Source: DATBLE01 sp963808815
GTDB lineage: Bacteria; Actinomycetota; Thermoleophilia; Gaiellales; Gaiellaceae
Direction: 5' to 3'
NCBI GenBank assembly: GCA_963808815.1
Contig: CAWEGI010000017.1
Location: 186,001 to 250,000, forward strand
Length of the DNA: 64,000 nt
The notes beneath the pieces are model-generated. The model was given only the letters and a program-made list of their open reading frames with translations. It had not been told where the DNA came from and made no database searches. The translations under genes were made by a program, and so were the position numbers. Every line of letters starts with the position of its first letter. The first letter of the stretch is position 1. Positions 16,576 through 24,926 of this stretch are shown piece by piece.

Positions 16576-17430
16576 ATGTCGGCGGTCTCGGTCAGCGACC
16601 TGCACAAGTCGTACGGCTCGTACGAGGCCCTGCGCGGCGTCGACTTCGAGATCCAGGCGGGCGAGGTGTTCGGCCTGCTCGGTCCGAACGGTGCCGGCAA
16701 GACGACGACGGTCGAGATCCTCGAGGGCTACCGGGCGCGCGACGGCGGCACGGTCGCCGTGCTCGACGAGGACCCGCAGCGGGCGGGCCTGGACTGGCGC
16801 GAGCGCATCGGCGTCGTCCTCCAGTCGTCGGCGATGTATCCGAACCTGAGCGTCGCCGAGAGCCTCCAGCTCTTCGCCGGGTACTACCGGCAGCCGCTGG
16901 ACGTCGGCAGCGTGATCGGCCTCGTCGGCCTGGAGGAGAAGCGCGACGCCAGGGTGCGCACACTCTCGGGCGGACAGCAGCGCCGGCTCGACCTCGGCCT
17001 CGGACTGATCGGCGACCCCGAGGTGCTGTTCCTCGACGAGCCGACGACCGGCTTCGACCCGGCCGCGCGGCGGGCGGCCTGGGAGGTGATCCGCTCGCTG
17101 CGCGCGCTCGGCAAGACGATCCTCCTGACCACGCACTACCTCGACGAGGCCGAGAGCCTCGCCGACCGAGTCGCCGTCCTGCGCGAAGGCCGCATCGTGG
17201 CGATGGGCCGACCGGAGGACCTGACCGGCTCCGCGCCGGCGAGCGAGATCCGCTATCGCCGCGACGGCGAGGACGTGGTCGTCTCGACCCACCAGCCGAC
17301 CCAGGTGCTGCACGAGCTCACGTCGGCTGCGCTCGCCGAGGGCCGCGAGCTGGAGAACCTGAGCGTCCGCCGGCCCACGCTCGAGGAGATCTACCTCGCC
17401 CTGACCGGCGACGAGGACACGGCGGAGTGA
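16576..17430 (+). CDS. ABC exporter ATP-binding protein (DrrA-like)
   Basis: 284 residues. Walker A GPNGAGKTT lies at ~36-44, LSGGQQRRLDLGLGL at ~133-147, Walker B and D-loop VLFLDEPTTGFDP at ~152-164 and the His switch in LTTHYLDEAE. A ~75-residue C-terminal extension follows, as in daunorubicin-resistance-type ATPases. Together with the ABC-2 permease it would form an exporter for a drug or lipid. It begins 5 bases after the operator. PadR control fits an inducible efflux system. Confidence 0.88.
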   Translation: MSAVSVSDLHKSYGSYEALRGVDFEIQAGEVFGLLGPNGAGKTTTVEILEGYRARDGGTVAVLDEDPQRAGLDWRERIGVVLQSSAMYPNLSVAESLQLFAGYYRQPLDVGSVIGLVGLEEKRDARVRTLSGGQQRRLDLGLGLIGDPEVLFLDEPTTGFDPAARRAAWEVIRSLRALGKTILLTTHYLDEAESLADRVAVLREGRIVAMGRPEDLTGSAPASEIRYRRDGEDVVVSTHQPTQVLHELTSAALAEGRELENLSVRRPTLEEIYLALTGDEDTAE

Positions 17431-18188
17431 TGCGGCTCTTCCGGCACCAGCTGCGCGGGGAGCAGCGCCTCTACTGGCGCAGCCGGGAGCTCGCCTTTTT
17501 CACCTTCCTCTTCCCGGTCCTGATCTTCGTCCTGCTCGGGTCGGTCTACGGCGACGACACCATCAAGAAGGAGCACGGGGTGAAGGCGTCGGCGTATCTG
17601 CTCGCCGGGATCCTCGGCTACGGCGTCGTCTCGACCGCGTTCGCGGGGCTGGCCATCGTGCTGGTGCTACGCCGCGAGAGCGGCGTGCTGAAGCGGGTAC
17701 GCGGGACGCCGCTACCGCCGGCGACCTACCTCGGCTCGGTGATCTGCTCGACCGTGATCGTCTATGCGATCGAGGCGGTCGCCCTGATCGTGCTCGCACG
17801 ACTCCTGTACGACGTCCCCCTGCCGCACGAGTGGCCGTCGGTGATCCTCGCGGTGCTGCTCGGGACGCTGGCGTTCGCAGCGCTGGGCATCGCCCTGACC
17901 GGACTGATCCGCTCGGGCGACGGCGCCTCCGCGGTCGTGAACGCCATCTACCTGCCGATCTCTTTCCTCGCGGGCGCGTTCTGGTCGGCGCAGTCCTTCC
18001 CCCATTTCCTCGAGGTCATCTCCGAGATCCTGCCGCTGACGCACTTCATCCGGCTGATGCGCAACATCGTGCTCCTGCACCAGCCGATCTGGGACAACTG
18101 GGAGCAGGTAGCAGTCATCGCCGCGTGGGGTCTGGCCGGGGTGATCCTCTCAGTGCGCTACTTCCGCTGGGAGCCGCGAGAGGGTTAG
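17430..18188 (+). CDS. ABC-2 type exporter permease
   Basis: 252 residues with six membrane helices, starting one base inside the ATPase stop (TGATG). The N-terminal RSRELAFFTFLFPVLIFVLLG, the central FAGLAIVLVLRRESGVLKRVRGTPLPP coupling region and the later NAIYLPISFLAGAFW before SFPHFLEVISEILPLTHFIRLMR are typical of ABC-2 (DrrB/NodJ) permeases. The 3' end shares TTAG with the stop of the convergent aminotransferase. Confidence 0.88.
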   Translation: MRLFRHQLRGEQRLYWRSRELAFFTFLFPVLIFVLLGSVYGDDTIKKEHGVKASAYLLAGILGYGVVSTAFAGLAIVLVLRRESGVLKRVRGTPLPPATYLGSVICSTVIVYAIEAVALIVLARLLYDVPLPHEWPSVILAVLLGTLAFAALGIALTGLIRSGDGASAVVNAIYLPISFLAGAFWSAQSFPHFLEVISEILPLTHFIRLMRNIVLLHQPIWDNWEQVAVIAAWGLAGVILSVRYFRWEPREG

Positions 18189-19567
18189 ACCCGCGCCGGC
18201 TTCTTGCGACCGGCCCGCGCCGCCCGCAACGCGAAGCTCGTCATCGAGCGGCCCAGCTTCTGTGCCTCGCCGACGACCTCGTCGAGCGCGCCTGCGAACC
18301 ACTCGACGTCCTCCTCGGTGATCGTCAGCGGCGGGAGGCCCTTGACCACGTTCACGCGGTGCCCCGCCACCTGGCTGAGGATCCTGTGTTCGGTGAAGAG
18401 CGGGACGACGACGAGCTGGGCGAAGATCCCCGGCTGCATCTTCTCGAGCATGCGCCAGGTCGTCCGGCCCTTGTCCGGCTCGCCGAACTCGATCGCCCAC
18501 ATCAGGCCGAGCCCGCGCACATCCTTGACCACCTCGTAGCGCTCGACGAGCGGCCGGGTGCGCGCCAGCAGCAACTCGCCCAGACGGGCGGACACGCCGA
18601 CGAGGTCGCGGTCGTCCAGTTCGCGCAGCGTCGCCAGCCCGGAGACCGTCGCGTAGTCGTTCGGCGCGAACGTGGAGCCGTGGCTGAACGCGTGCTCGAG
18701 CGAGTCGAAGACGGCCTCGTAGACCGCGTCGCTCATCAGCAACGCGCCGACCGGGACGTAGCCACCGGAGAGCGACTTCGCCACCGGCATCAAGTCCGGC
18801 TCGAGCCCCCAGTGCTCGGCGGCGAAGAGCCGGCCGGTGCGGCCGAAGCCCGTCTGCACCTCGTCCAGGCAGAAGAGCGTCCCGTAGCGGCGGCACAGTT
18901 CCTGCGCGCCCGCCGGGTAACCGTCGGACGGGAGGATCACGCCCTTGCCGAGGATCGGCTCGACGACGAACAGCGCGACGTCCTCGCGTCGCAGCTCTGC
19001 CTCCAGCGCCTCGAGGTCGCCGAACGGCACGCGTGCGACTCCCGGCAGGTAGGGGCCGAAGCGGTCGGTGAACGCCGCCTCGCCGTTGATCGACAACGAC
19101 CCGAGCGTGAGCCCGTGGAATGCGTGCTCCACGCAGACCACCCGCTCGCGCCCGGTCGCAGCGCGGCCGAGCTTGATCGCGGCCTCCACCGACTCGGTGC
19201 CGCTGTTCGTGAACAGCGCCTTTCCGATCGAGGCAGGCGCGCGGCGGACGAGCTCCTCGGCCAGCAGCGGCGTGACCGGCGAGACGCCCATCTGCGGCGC
19301 GTTCGGCGTCTGCAGCTCCATTGCCTCGGCGAGCCACTCGCGGACTCGGGAGTTGTTCCGCCCGACGTTGAACATGCCGAAGCCGCCGAGCCAGTCGAGA
19401 TAGCGCTCGCCCCCCGCGTCGTAGAGGTAGGCGCCCTCGGTGCGCGCCCAATCGCGATCGAACCCGATCGTCCGCAGCACGCGGACCATCTGCGGGTTCG
19501 CATACTCGGCGTGCAGCTCGAGCGCGTCGCCCCCGCGCGCATCGAGGAGATCGCGGAGCTCGCCCAC
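18185..19567 (-). CDS. Class III (PLP-dependent) aminotransferase
   Basis: 460 residues, normal for the class. TNSGTESVEAAIKLGRAATG near residue 115 is the cofactor-phosphate region, HAFHGLTLG follows, CLDEVQTGFGRTG near 250 is the Asp that binds the PLP pyridine, and AKSLSGGYVPVGA near 280 holds the Schiff-base lysine. The class transfers amino groups from omega-amino acids or diamines such as ornithine, putrescine and 4-aminobutyrate; I cannot choose among them. Upstream neighbour on the same strand is the MarR gene, 24 bases away. Confidence 0.88.
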   Translation of the reverse strand: MGELRDLLDARGGDALELHAEYANPQMVRVLRTIGFDRDWARTEGAYLYDAGGERYLDWLGGFGMFNVGRNNSRVREWLAEAMELQTPNAPQMGVSPVTPLLAEELVRRAPASIGKALFTNSGTESVEAAIKLGRAATGRERVVCVEHAFHGLTLGSLSINGEAAFTDRFGPYLPGVARVPFGDLEALEAELRREDVALFVVEPILGKGVILPSDGYPAGAQELCRRYGTLFCLDEVQTGFGRTGRLFAAEHWGLEPDLMPVAKSLSGGYVPVGALLMSDAVYEAVFDSLEHAFSHGSTFAPNDYATVSGLATLRELDDRDLVGVSARLGELLLARTRPLVERYEVVKDVRGLGLMWAIEFGEPDKGRTTWRMLEKMQPGIFAQLVVVPLFTEHRILSQVAGHRVNVVKGLPPLTITEEDVEWFAGALDEVVGEAQKLGRSMTSFALRAARAGRKKPARV

Positions 19568-19591
19568 GGGTCAAGGGTACAAGTGAGGCGC

Positions 19592-20050
19592 TCAGACCAG
19601 GTCGTTCAGCTCGACCAGGAGCGAGCGGAGCTGCGCGAAACGGCGCGAGCCGAGCTGCTCGGCCCACTCCCGTTCGAGCTCGGCGACAGCGGACCGGATG
19701 ACCGCGATCGCCGCCTTCCCCCGCCGAGTGACGACGACCCGCTTAGCACGTAGGTCGGTGGGGTCGGGCCTACGCTCGAGGTAGCCCAGCCGCTCCAGCT
19801 CGCGGAGCAGGTAGCTCAGAGACTGCTTGCTGATGCCCAGACGGGCGGCCAGCTCCGACGGCCGGGCGCCGTCCGGGTTCGGGTAGCGGAAGACGGTGAA
19901 GTGGGCAGGCTCGAAGTCGTCGAAGCCACTCTCCCGCAGCCGCGTCAGCATCCGGGCCCGCACCGCCTCCCAGGGGACACGCAGCAGGGCGCCGATCAAC
20001 GGTCCGTCGTCCGCGGTAGTAAAGTCGTTTGACTTTTCTGCGCCAGACAT
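19592..20050 (-). CDS. MarR-family transcriptional regulator
   Basis: 152 residues. A winged helix with GARPSELAARLGISKQSLSYLLRELERLGYLERRPDPTD (here broken by position ~63-100) carries the MarR recognition helix and wing, then a helical dimer region. Start at ATG 20050 is assumed. The first ~15 codons overlap one of two operator-like sites in front of the cupin gene, so control of both genes from the same site is plausible. Divergent from the cupin. Confidence 0.85.
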   Translation of the reverse strand: MSGAEKSNDFTTADDGPLIGALLRVPWEAVRARMLTRLRESGFDDFEPAHFTVFRYPNPDGARPSELAARLGISKQSLSYLLRELERLGYLERRPDPTDLRAKRVVVTRRGKAAIAVIRSAVAELEREWAEQLGSRRFAQLRSLLVELNDLV

Positions 20051-20069
20051 ATATCGTCAAGCGACTTTA
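20020..20069 (+). promoter_or_regulatory. Cupin promoter with two MarR-type operator copies
   Basis: TAAAGTCGTTTGAC (20020-20033) and, on the other strand, TAAAGTCGCTTGAC (20056-20069) differ by one base and face each other. TTGACT (20029-20034), a 17-base spacer and TATCGT (20052-20057) form a good -35/-10 pair reading towards the cupin gene. One operator copy covers the -35 and the other the -10, the classic arrangement for repression. The first copy also lies inside the marR coding start. Confidence 0.65.
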
Positions 20070-20089
20070 CCAATCCGAAGGGAGCGGCG

Positions 20090-20536
20090 ATGCCGACTAC
20101 GACTACGGAAGAGATCAGGATCGGGGAACTGGCGATCAGGTTCCTGCTCGAAGGCGACGAGAGCGCAGGCTCGGCCGCCCTGTTCGAGTTCACGGTGCCC
20201 TCCCGTGCGAGGGTGCCGGTCGCGCACAGCCACGACGCGTACGAGGAGACGGTCTACGGCCTCGAGGGCACGCTCACCTGGACGGTCGAGGGCGACAGGC
20301 ACGAGGTCGGTCCGGGCGAGGTGCTCTGTATCCGTCGCGGAGCGGTCCACCGGTTCGAGAACGAGGGCGACGTCGACGCGCGGGTGCTCGCCGTGGTCAC
20401 GCCGGGCAAGCTCGGACCGGACTACTTCCGGGAGATCGCCGCCGTCGTGGGCGAGGCCGCAGCTGCGGGCAGCCCGCCGGACCCTGCCCGCCTCGGCGAG
20501 GTGATGCTGCGCCACGGGCTGACGCCGGCTCCCTAG
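20090..20536 (+). CDS. Cupin-domain protein
   Basis: 148 residues. The cupin metal motif is visible as HSHDAYEETVYGLEG (two His, Glu) near residues 45-60 and, second, PGEVLCIRRGAVHRFEN with the last His near 92. The remaining ~40 residues are helical. Single-cupin proteins act as dioxygenases, isomerases or small-molecule sensors; the substrate is unknown. AAGGGAG before the ATG is a clear ribosome site. The probable target of the divergent MarR regulator; it abuts the EncFtn-like gene tail to tail. Confidence 0.8.
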   Translation: MPTTTTEEIRIGELAIRFLLEGDESAGSAALFEFTVPSRARVPVAHSHDAYEETVYGLEGTLTWTVEGDRHEVGPGEVLCIRRGAVHRFENEGDVDARVLAVVTPGKLGPDYFREIAAVVGEAAAAGSPPDPARLGEVMLRHGLTPAP

Positions 20537-20857
20537 CTACTCGAGGTCGAGCTCATGCTCGGCCTGCTCCCCGCTCTCGACGATGTCGCCGTCGGTGAAG
20601 AGGATCGCCCGCAGCGCCGTCCGCCAATTCGGCGTCCGCCGCAGCAGGAACTCGAGATCCATGCCGAAGTGCTTGAACTCCTCGAGCTGGGCGTTGGCCA
20701 TGATCGCCCGCGCCTCCGGGTCCGGCTCCAGCGAGATGCGCTGCTCGTACCAGCCGATCGCCTCGGCCTCCTCGGTCAGCGAGGCGATCATCCGGGCGAA
20801 CGTCCGCGTCTCGGCGCTGAGCTCGCCTGCGGGCTCGTGGTACTGCTCGAAGCCCAT
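20537..20857 (-). CDS. EncFtn-like (encapsulated-ferritin-type) protein without cargo tag
   Basis: 106 residues. The sequence follows the encapsulated ferritin of Rhodospirillum rubrum closely in its core: HEP..ELS.ETR at 7-18, SLTEEAEAIGWYEQR at 26-40 and LEEFKHFGMDLEFLLRR at 58-74. Glu30, Glu60 and His63 line up with that protein's iron ligands Glu32, Glu62 and His65; Gly35 replaces an Asp. The short C-terminal tail is acidic (EHELDLE) and lacks the LxxGSLR-type encapsulin targeting peptide. No encapsulin gene is in the window. The ATG lies only two bases after the stop of the VAO-type oxidase, so the two are co-expressed. Confidence 0.75.
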   Translation of the reverse strand: MGFEQYHEPAGELSAETRTFARMIASLTEEAEAIGWYEQRISLEPDPEARAIMANAQLEEFKHFGMDLEFLLRRTPNWRTALRAILFTDGDIVESGEQAEHELDLE

Positions 20858-20859
20858 GG

Positions 20860-22461
20860 CTAACGCCCATTCCGCATCGATGCCGGCCAGAACCCCTGCT
20901 TGCCGGGCGAGAGGATCCCGTTCGGGTCGACCGCGTCCTTGATCGTCTCGACGAAGCGCCGGTAGGCGTGGTCGTTGAACGAGTACTGCTCCTGCGCCAG
21001 GTCCATGAAGTCGAGATGGGCGCGGTACTCGCCGTAGCCGTACTGCGCAGCTTCTCGGACGAGCAGCTTCGACGTGTCGTACGCGCGTCGGGTCTGCGAC
21101 TCGTCCTTCGTGTCGAAGATGACCATGGTCACGTGGATGAAGCTGCGCGAGTTCGTCGGGATCAGCACGGCCGCGTAGTCGAGCTTCGCCTCCTTCTGGA
21201 CGAGACCGCGGATGACGTCCCGCATCTCGACTGCGTCCTTGCCCGTCAACCGGCCGACCGGCGAGAAGCCGATGTGCCCGCCCTCCTCGCCGCCGTACCA
21301 GCCGGTCATCTGGTTGATGTCCAGGTTGGGCACGCCGGCTTGGACGCGGTCGAATGGGTGCTCGAGCTGCTCCATGTCCTCCGGCGCGCACTTCGAGCCC
21401 CACACCTCGACGCCGGGGATCGCTTCGAACGCTGCCTTCACCTTTGCGAAGCGATGGTCGACCACGGCCTCGTCGCCGTACAGCGCGAACCGCATCAGCC
21501 AGCGGCCGATGTCGAGTTCCTTCGCCATGTGGTCGATCGCGTCATCCGGCATCGGGTCCTCACCGTCGTACCAGGGGGCGCGGTTCGAGATCACCGACGC
21601 CATTGCCACCGAGTTCCAGATCTGCGGCACGTTCTCGATCGTCCGGTCGAGCATCAGGCCGCGCAGCGTGTCGACGATCGGGCCGAGGTCGTCGTCCTTC
21701 CACGCCCGGAGCCAGAGCGGCATGTAGCACTCCGGCCAGGGCATCAGCCAGACGCCGAGCTTCGTGACGATCCCGAAGTTCGACTGCATGAAGAGCTGGT
21801 CGAGCGTCGGGCCGAGACTGCGCTTGTAGACGTGCCAGGAGCGGTTGTCCGGCATCGCGCCCATGCCGGTGCGCAGCACCTCGCCGTTCGCGAGCACGAC
21901 CTCCATCCCGCAGTAGGCGGCCATGTCCTGGGCCTGCGGGAGGTAGGTGGCTCCGTTCTCGAGGAAGTTGCTGACCACCCCACCCCACCCCAGGTCGGGG
22001 ATCGAGACCATCAGCTTGTGGCCGCCCGCCTTGATCGCGTCGTAGAGGTCGAACCAGCGCACCCCCGGCTCGACCACGCAGTAGGCGAGCTCCTCGTCGA
22101 TCTCGAGCACCTTGTCCATGTTCCGCAGCGAGACGATCACCGAGCCGTCCAGGCGCGGCGCCGGCCCGCCGTAGCCGTTGTTCATGCCACGGCTGTGCGT
22201 CCAGAGCGGGATCCGCCGCTCGCCGGCGACCCGGACAACCGCCTGCACCTCCTCGACCGTGGTCGGCATGACGATCGCCGAGGCCGAGTAGTCGGTCCAC
22301 GCCTCGTACTGGAACGGGTCGCGGAACCCGAGCAGCTCGTCCTCTGCTCTCAGAACCTTGTCGGGTCCGATCGCGGACTCGAAGTGCTCGACCGCCGCGG
22401 CGAACTCGTCCTCGGAGACGCCGGGCGGGAGCCGGACTGGAGTGCTCTGCTGGGTGGCCAT
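20860..22461 (-). CDS. VAO/PCMH-type FAD-linked oxidase (vanillyl-alcohol oxidase or cresol/eugenol hydroxylase-like)
   Basis: 533 residues from ATG 22461; a TTG at 22497 overlapping the previous stop would add 12 residues but has no ribosome site. The PCMH FAD-binding fold runs from ~45 to ~270: PTTVEEVQAVVRVA, LWTHSRGMNNGYGG, PDLGWGGVVSNFLENGATYLP and GPTLDQLFMQSNFGIVTKLGVWLMP. These last two are strongly conserved in the vanillyl-alcohol-oxidase/4-cresol-dehydrogenase group. PGKQGFWP at the end is also family-like. Such enzymes oxidise para-alkylphenols by forming a quinone methide. Substrate range is not predictable from sequence alone. Third gene in a four-gene run. Confidence 0.85.
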   Translation of the reverse strand: MATQQSTPVRLPPGVSEDEFAAAVEHFESAIGPDKVLRAEDELLGFRDPFQYEAWTDYSASAIVMPTTVEEVQAVVRVAGERRIPLWTHSRGMNNGYGGPAPRLDGSVIVSLRNMDKVLEIDEELAYCVVEPGVRWFDLYDAIKAGGHKLMVSIPDLGWGGVVSNFLENGATYLPQAQDMAAYCGMEVVLANGEVLRTGMGAMPDNRSWHVYKRSLGPTLDQLFMQSNFGIVTKLGVWLMPWPECYMPLWLRAWKDDDLGPIVDTLRGLMLDRTIENVPQIWNSVAMASVISNRAPWYDGEDPMPDDAIDHMAKELDIGRWLMRFALYGDEAVVDHRFAKVKAAFEAIPGVEVWGSKCAPEDMEQLEHPFDRVQAGVPNLDINQMTGWYGGEEGGHIGFSPVGRLTGKDAVEMRDVIRGLVQKEAKLDYAAVLIPTNSRSFIHVTMVIFDTKDESQTRRAYDTSKLLVREAAQYGYGEYRAHLDFMDLAQEQYSFNDHAYRRFVETIKDAVDPNGILSPGKQGFWPASMRNGR

Positions 22462-22493
22462 GTCCGGCATCGGACCAGCTACGGGGCCACGCG

Positions 22494-23441
22494 TCAAGCG
22501 AGCCAGCGGCGCGGATTGTCGACCAGGATCCGTTCGATGTCGGCGTCGGCGACACCACGCTCCCGGAGCTGCGGGAGGATCACGTTCTCGATGTGCAGGT
22601 AGTCGGCGTGTTCGTCGGCGAAGGCCGGATCGCCGACCATGAAGTCGTGGAACGTGGCGCCGTCATGCGAGAAGTGCAGCTGGTCGACGTAGCCCTCGGC
22701 CAGCACTTTCGTCACGGTCTCGATCCGATCGGCGTCGGGGTTGAAGTGCGCGATGTTGAAGCGGTCCCAGCCGAGGTACGCCCCTGAGTCGATCAGCCGC
22801 CGGATGTACTCGAGGTCGTTCGAGTCGCCGGTGTGTGCGATCACGAGCTTCGCGGCATCGACCCCGGCGGCCATCAGCGCCTCGAGCGCGACCAGACCCG
22901 ACTTCGCCGCGGCGTTGGTATGCACCATCACAGGCGCGCCGGTCTCGGCGTGAGCGACGGCGACTGCGGCGATGATTCGCGGCACGTCGCCGACGAGGCC
23001 GTGCTCCTCGACCGCGAACTTGATGAACCCGGCTTTCACTCCGGTGTCGGCTATCCCCTCGGTGAGCTCGCGGACGAAGATGCCCGCCAGCGCCTCCGTC
23101 GTCCGGTAGCGAAGGAACTGCGGCAGCTCCATGAACGCGTAGACGCCGGTGCAGACGACGATGTTCAGGTCGACCTGGTCGTTGATCCGCCGGATGCGTG
23201 GGATGTCGCGGCCGAGCCCGACGGCGGTCGGATCGACGAGCGTCCGGTAGCCCGCCGCGCGAAGCCGCTCGAGCTTCGCGACTGCGTCGGCGACGCCCCG
23301 GTCCTCGTCCCACCAGGCCTCGCCCCAGCGGTGGTTGAAATTGGCGAGCGTCTCGTGGCCGAGGATGAAGACGTGGTCGTGCGCCAGCGTCCGGCCGAGC
23401 CTCTCGGCGGCAACCGGGCCGCGAACCGTCTCGATCGTCAA
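22494..23441 (-). CDS. Phosphotriesterase-family (amidohydrolase fold) hydrolase
   Basis: 315 residues from TTG 23441. Binuclear metal ligands of the PTE family are recognisable: HDH at ~21-23, the Lys of GFIKFAV near 139 (usually carbamylated), His of MVHTNA near 173, His of IAHTGDSND near 201 and Asp of FSHDGAT near 255. Family members include lactonases, phosphotriesterases and aryldialkyl esterases; a lactonase is the likelier role given the oxidase next door. Starts 4 bases after the DUF2269 gene. Confidence 0.87.
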   Translation of the reverse strand: MTIETVRGPVAAERLGRTLAHDHVFILGHETLANFNHRWGEAWWDEDRGVADAVAKLERLRAAGYRTLVDPTAVGLGRDIPRIRRINDQVDLNIVVCTGVYAFMELPQFLRYRTTEALAGIFVRELTEGIADTGVKAGFIKFAVEEHGLVGDVPRIIAAVAVAHAETGAPVMVHTNAAAKSGLVALEALMAAGVDAAKLVIAHTGDSNDLEYIRRLIDSGAYLGWDRFNIAHFNPDADRIETVTKVLAEGYVDQLHFSHDGATFHDFMVGDPAFADEHADYLHIENVILPQLRERGVADADIERILVDNPRRWLA

Positions 23442-23445
23442 CTGC

Positions 23446-24030
23446 TCAGAACGACGGCTTCGCCGCCATGTCGATGACGACCAGGATCAGCAGCGCGGTG
23501 TCGAAGCGGAAGATCGTGAACAACCGCTTGACCCTCCGCCCCACCTCCGGCGATTCGGGCCCGAACTCCTGCGCCGCCTTGTCGATCCGGCCCAGCTCGG
23601 GGCCGACGAACCCGATGCCGATCAGCATCGCCAGCGCCCAGCCGACCACCGCGAAAATGATCCAGAAATGGTTCCAGCCGATGCCCGACTTCTCGACGAG
23701 CGCGACCCCGAAGCCGAACACGAAGAACAGCGCAGGCGTGTAGACGCGGGTTCCGATCCAGCTGCCCATCCGGCCGAGGGCCGCCAGCGTCGGCCCGTCC
23801 TGCTTGCTCTCGAAGACGATGCCGAGCGTGGTCAGCGTGATGTCCCCACCGACCCAGACGACGACGGCGAGGATGTGCAGCGCGAGGTAGATCTGGTAGG
23901 AGGCCGGCGCGTACCAGAGGAAGACGATCGCGCCGGCGAGTAGGAGGGCACCGGCGACGAGCGCATCGGTGCGGATCGGCGCGACGGGCCTCGGGGGGTC
24001 GGCGGCGGTTTCGGTCACGCGCCGATTCAT
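23446..24030 (-). CDS. DUF2269-type integral membrane protein
   Basis: 194 residues, with four or five hydrophobic segments. LALHILAVVVWVGGDITLTTLG near residue 50 is the conserved DUF2269/CopD-like start, which contains a His and Trp on one helix face. The ~100-160 region has two further segments and a short basic loop. Function is unknown; related small membrane proteins may bind haem or copper. First gene of the minus-strand operon that ends with the EncFtn-like gene. Confidence 0.72.
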   Translation of the reverse strand: MNRRVTETAADPPRPVAPIRTDALVAGALLLAGAIVFLWYAPASYQIYLALHILAVVVWVGGDITLTTLGIVFESKQDGPTLAALGRMGSWIGTRVYTPALFFVFGFGVALVEKSGIGWNHFWIIFAVVGWALAMLIGIGFVGPELGRIDKAAQEFGPESPEVGRRVKRLFTIFRFDTALLILVVIDMAAKPSF

Positions 24031-24146
24031 AGGCGATCAGGCCGGAGGGATCAAGCCCTGCTGAACGGCGTGGCGCCTGATTGAACAGAAGGCCGCGGTG
24101 TGGTTATCTGACGAACGCAGGTCAGGCGGCGTCGAGAGGAGCGGTG

Positions 24147-24926
24147 GTGTCAGCAGCGTTACTGGGTCGAGGGCTCGTACTAGCCGGCATCGTCGCCGGG
24201 CTCCTGGCGGTGGGTCTCCCTTCGGTGAGTTCCTTTGGCGTTGAAACGCGCTACGTCGATGACGGCACAGCCGCGGCCTTCCTGATCACGCTCTTGGCAC
24301 TCACCAGCCTGCTGCCGGCAGAGATCGGCCGGGACCTCCCAGCCGCGTGTGCCGGCTCGGCCGCCTTCGGATTCTTCCTGGTCATTCCCGCGGTGTTTGC
24401 CTTCGACAGCTTCGGCGGCCTCGATGCAGGCGCCTGGCTGGGCCTCTGCACGGCCCTGATTCCGATCGGCGCTCTGATCGTTCTCACGACCGAGGGCACC
24501 CGGAACTCTTCGGCCCGAATCGATCGCGGGCCCGGCCTTCTCGCCGCCACCGTCGGCCTCGTCCTGATTGCCGTCGGGATCTGGCTCGACGTCGGACGCC
24601 ACGGCCAGTCGTACTGGAACGCGTCGTCCTCGGGCCACGCGGTCGGACTGTTGCTGATCGTCCTCGTCGTGACCAACGCCGTGCTGCTCGCGGCGGCAGC
24701 GCACTCGTCGGCGCCGGTCGGGCACGGCCTCGTGTTGGTCGCCGCCGCGACGTTCGGATTCGTCGTGTCGGCGCTCGTCATCGCCGCGTTCGGAGCATTT
24801 GGCACCCTGGGGGCGGGCGCCTGGGTCGAGGCGGCCGGCGGGACGCTTCTCCTGGTCGGCGTCGTCTTGCCGCAGCTCGTGCGGTCCGGGGCTGCGGCGC
24901 CGAACGCCGAAGCCGTGGTCGCTTGA
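24147..24926 (+). CDS. Hypothetical membrane protein, about eight helices
   Basis: 259 residues from GTG 24147 (or 24144); GAGAGGA at 24134-24140 supports this start over an upstream one. Hydrophobic segments repeat regularly along the sequence, and the second half (VGLVLIAVGIWLDV, VGLLLIVLVVTNAVLLAAAA) echoes the first. I recognise no family. Similar architecture occurs in the operon protein at 11064 but without clear similarity. It ends with a TTGA overlap onto the flavin monooxygenase. Confidence 0.6.
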   Translation: MSAALLGRGLVLAGIVAGLLAVGLPSVSSFGVETRYVDDGTAAAFLITLLALTSLLPAEIGRDLPAACAGSAAFGFFLVIPAVFAFDSFGGLDAGAWLGLCTALIPIGALIVLTTEGTRNSSARIDRGPGLLAATVGLVLIAVGIWLDVGRHGQSYWNASSSGHAVGLLLIVLVVTNAVLLAAAAHSSAPVGHGLVLVAAATFGFVVSALVIAAFGAFGTLGAGAWVEAAGGTLLLVGVVLPQLVRSGAAAPNAEAVVA

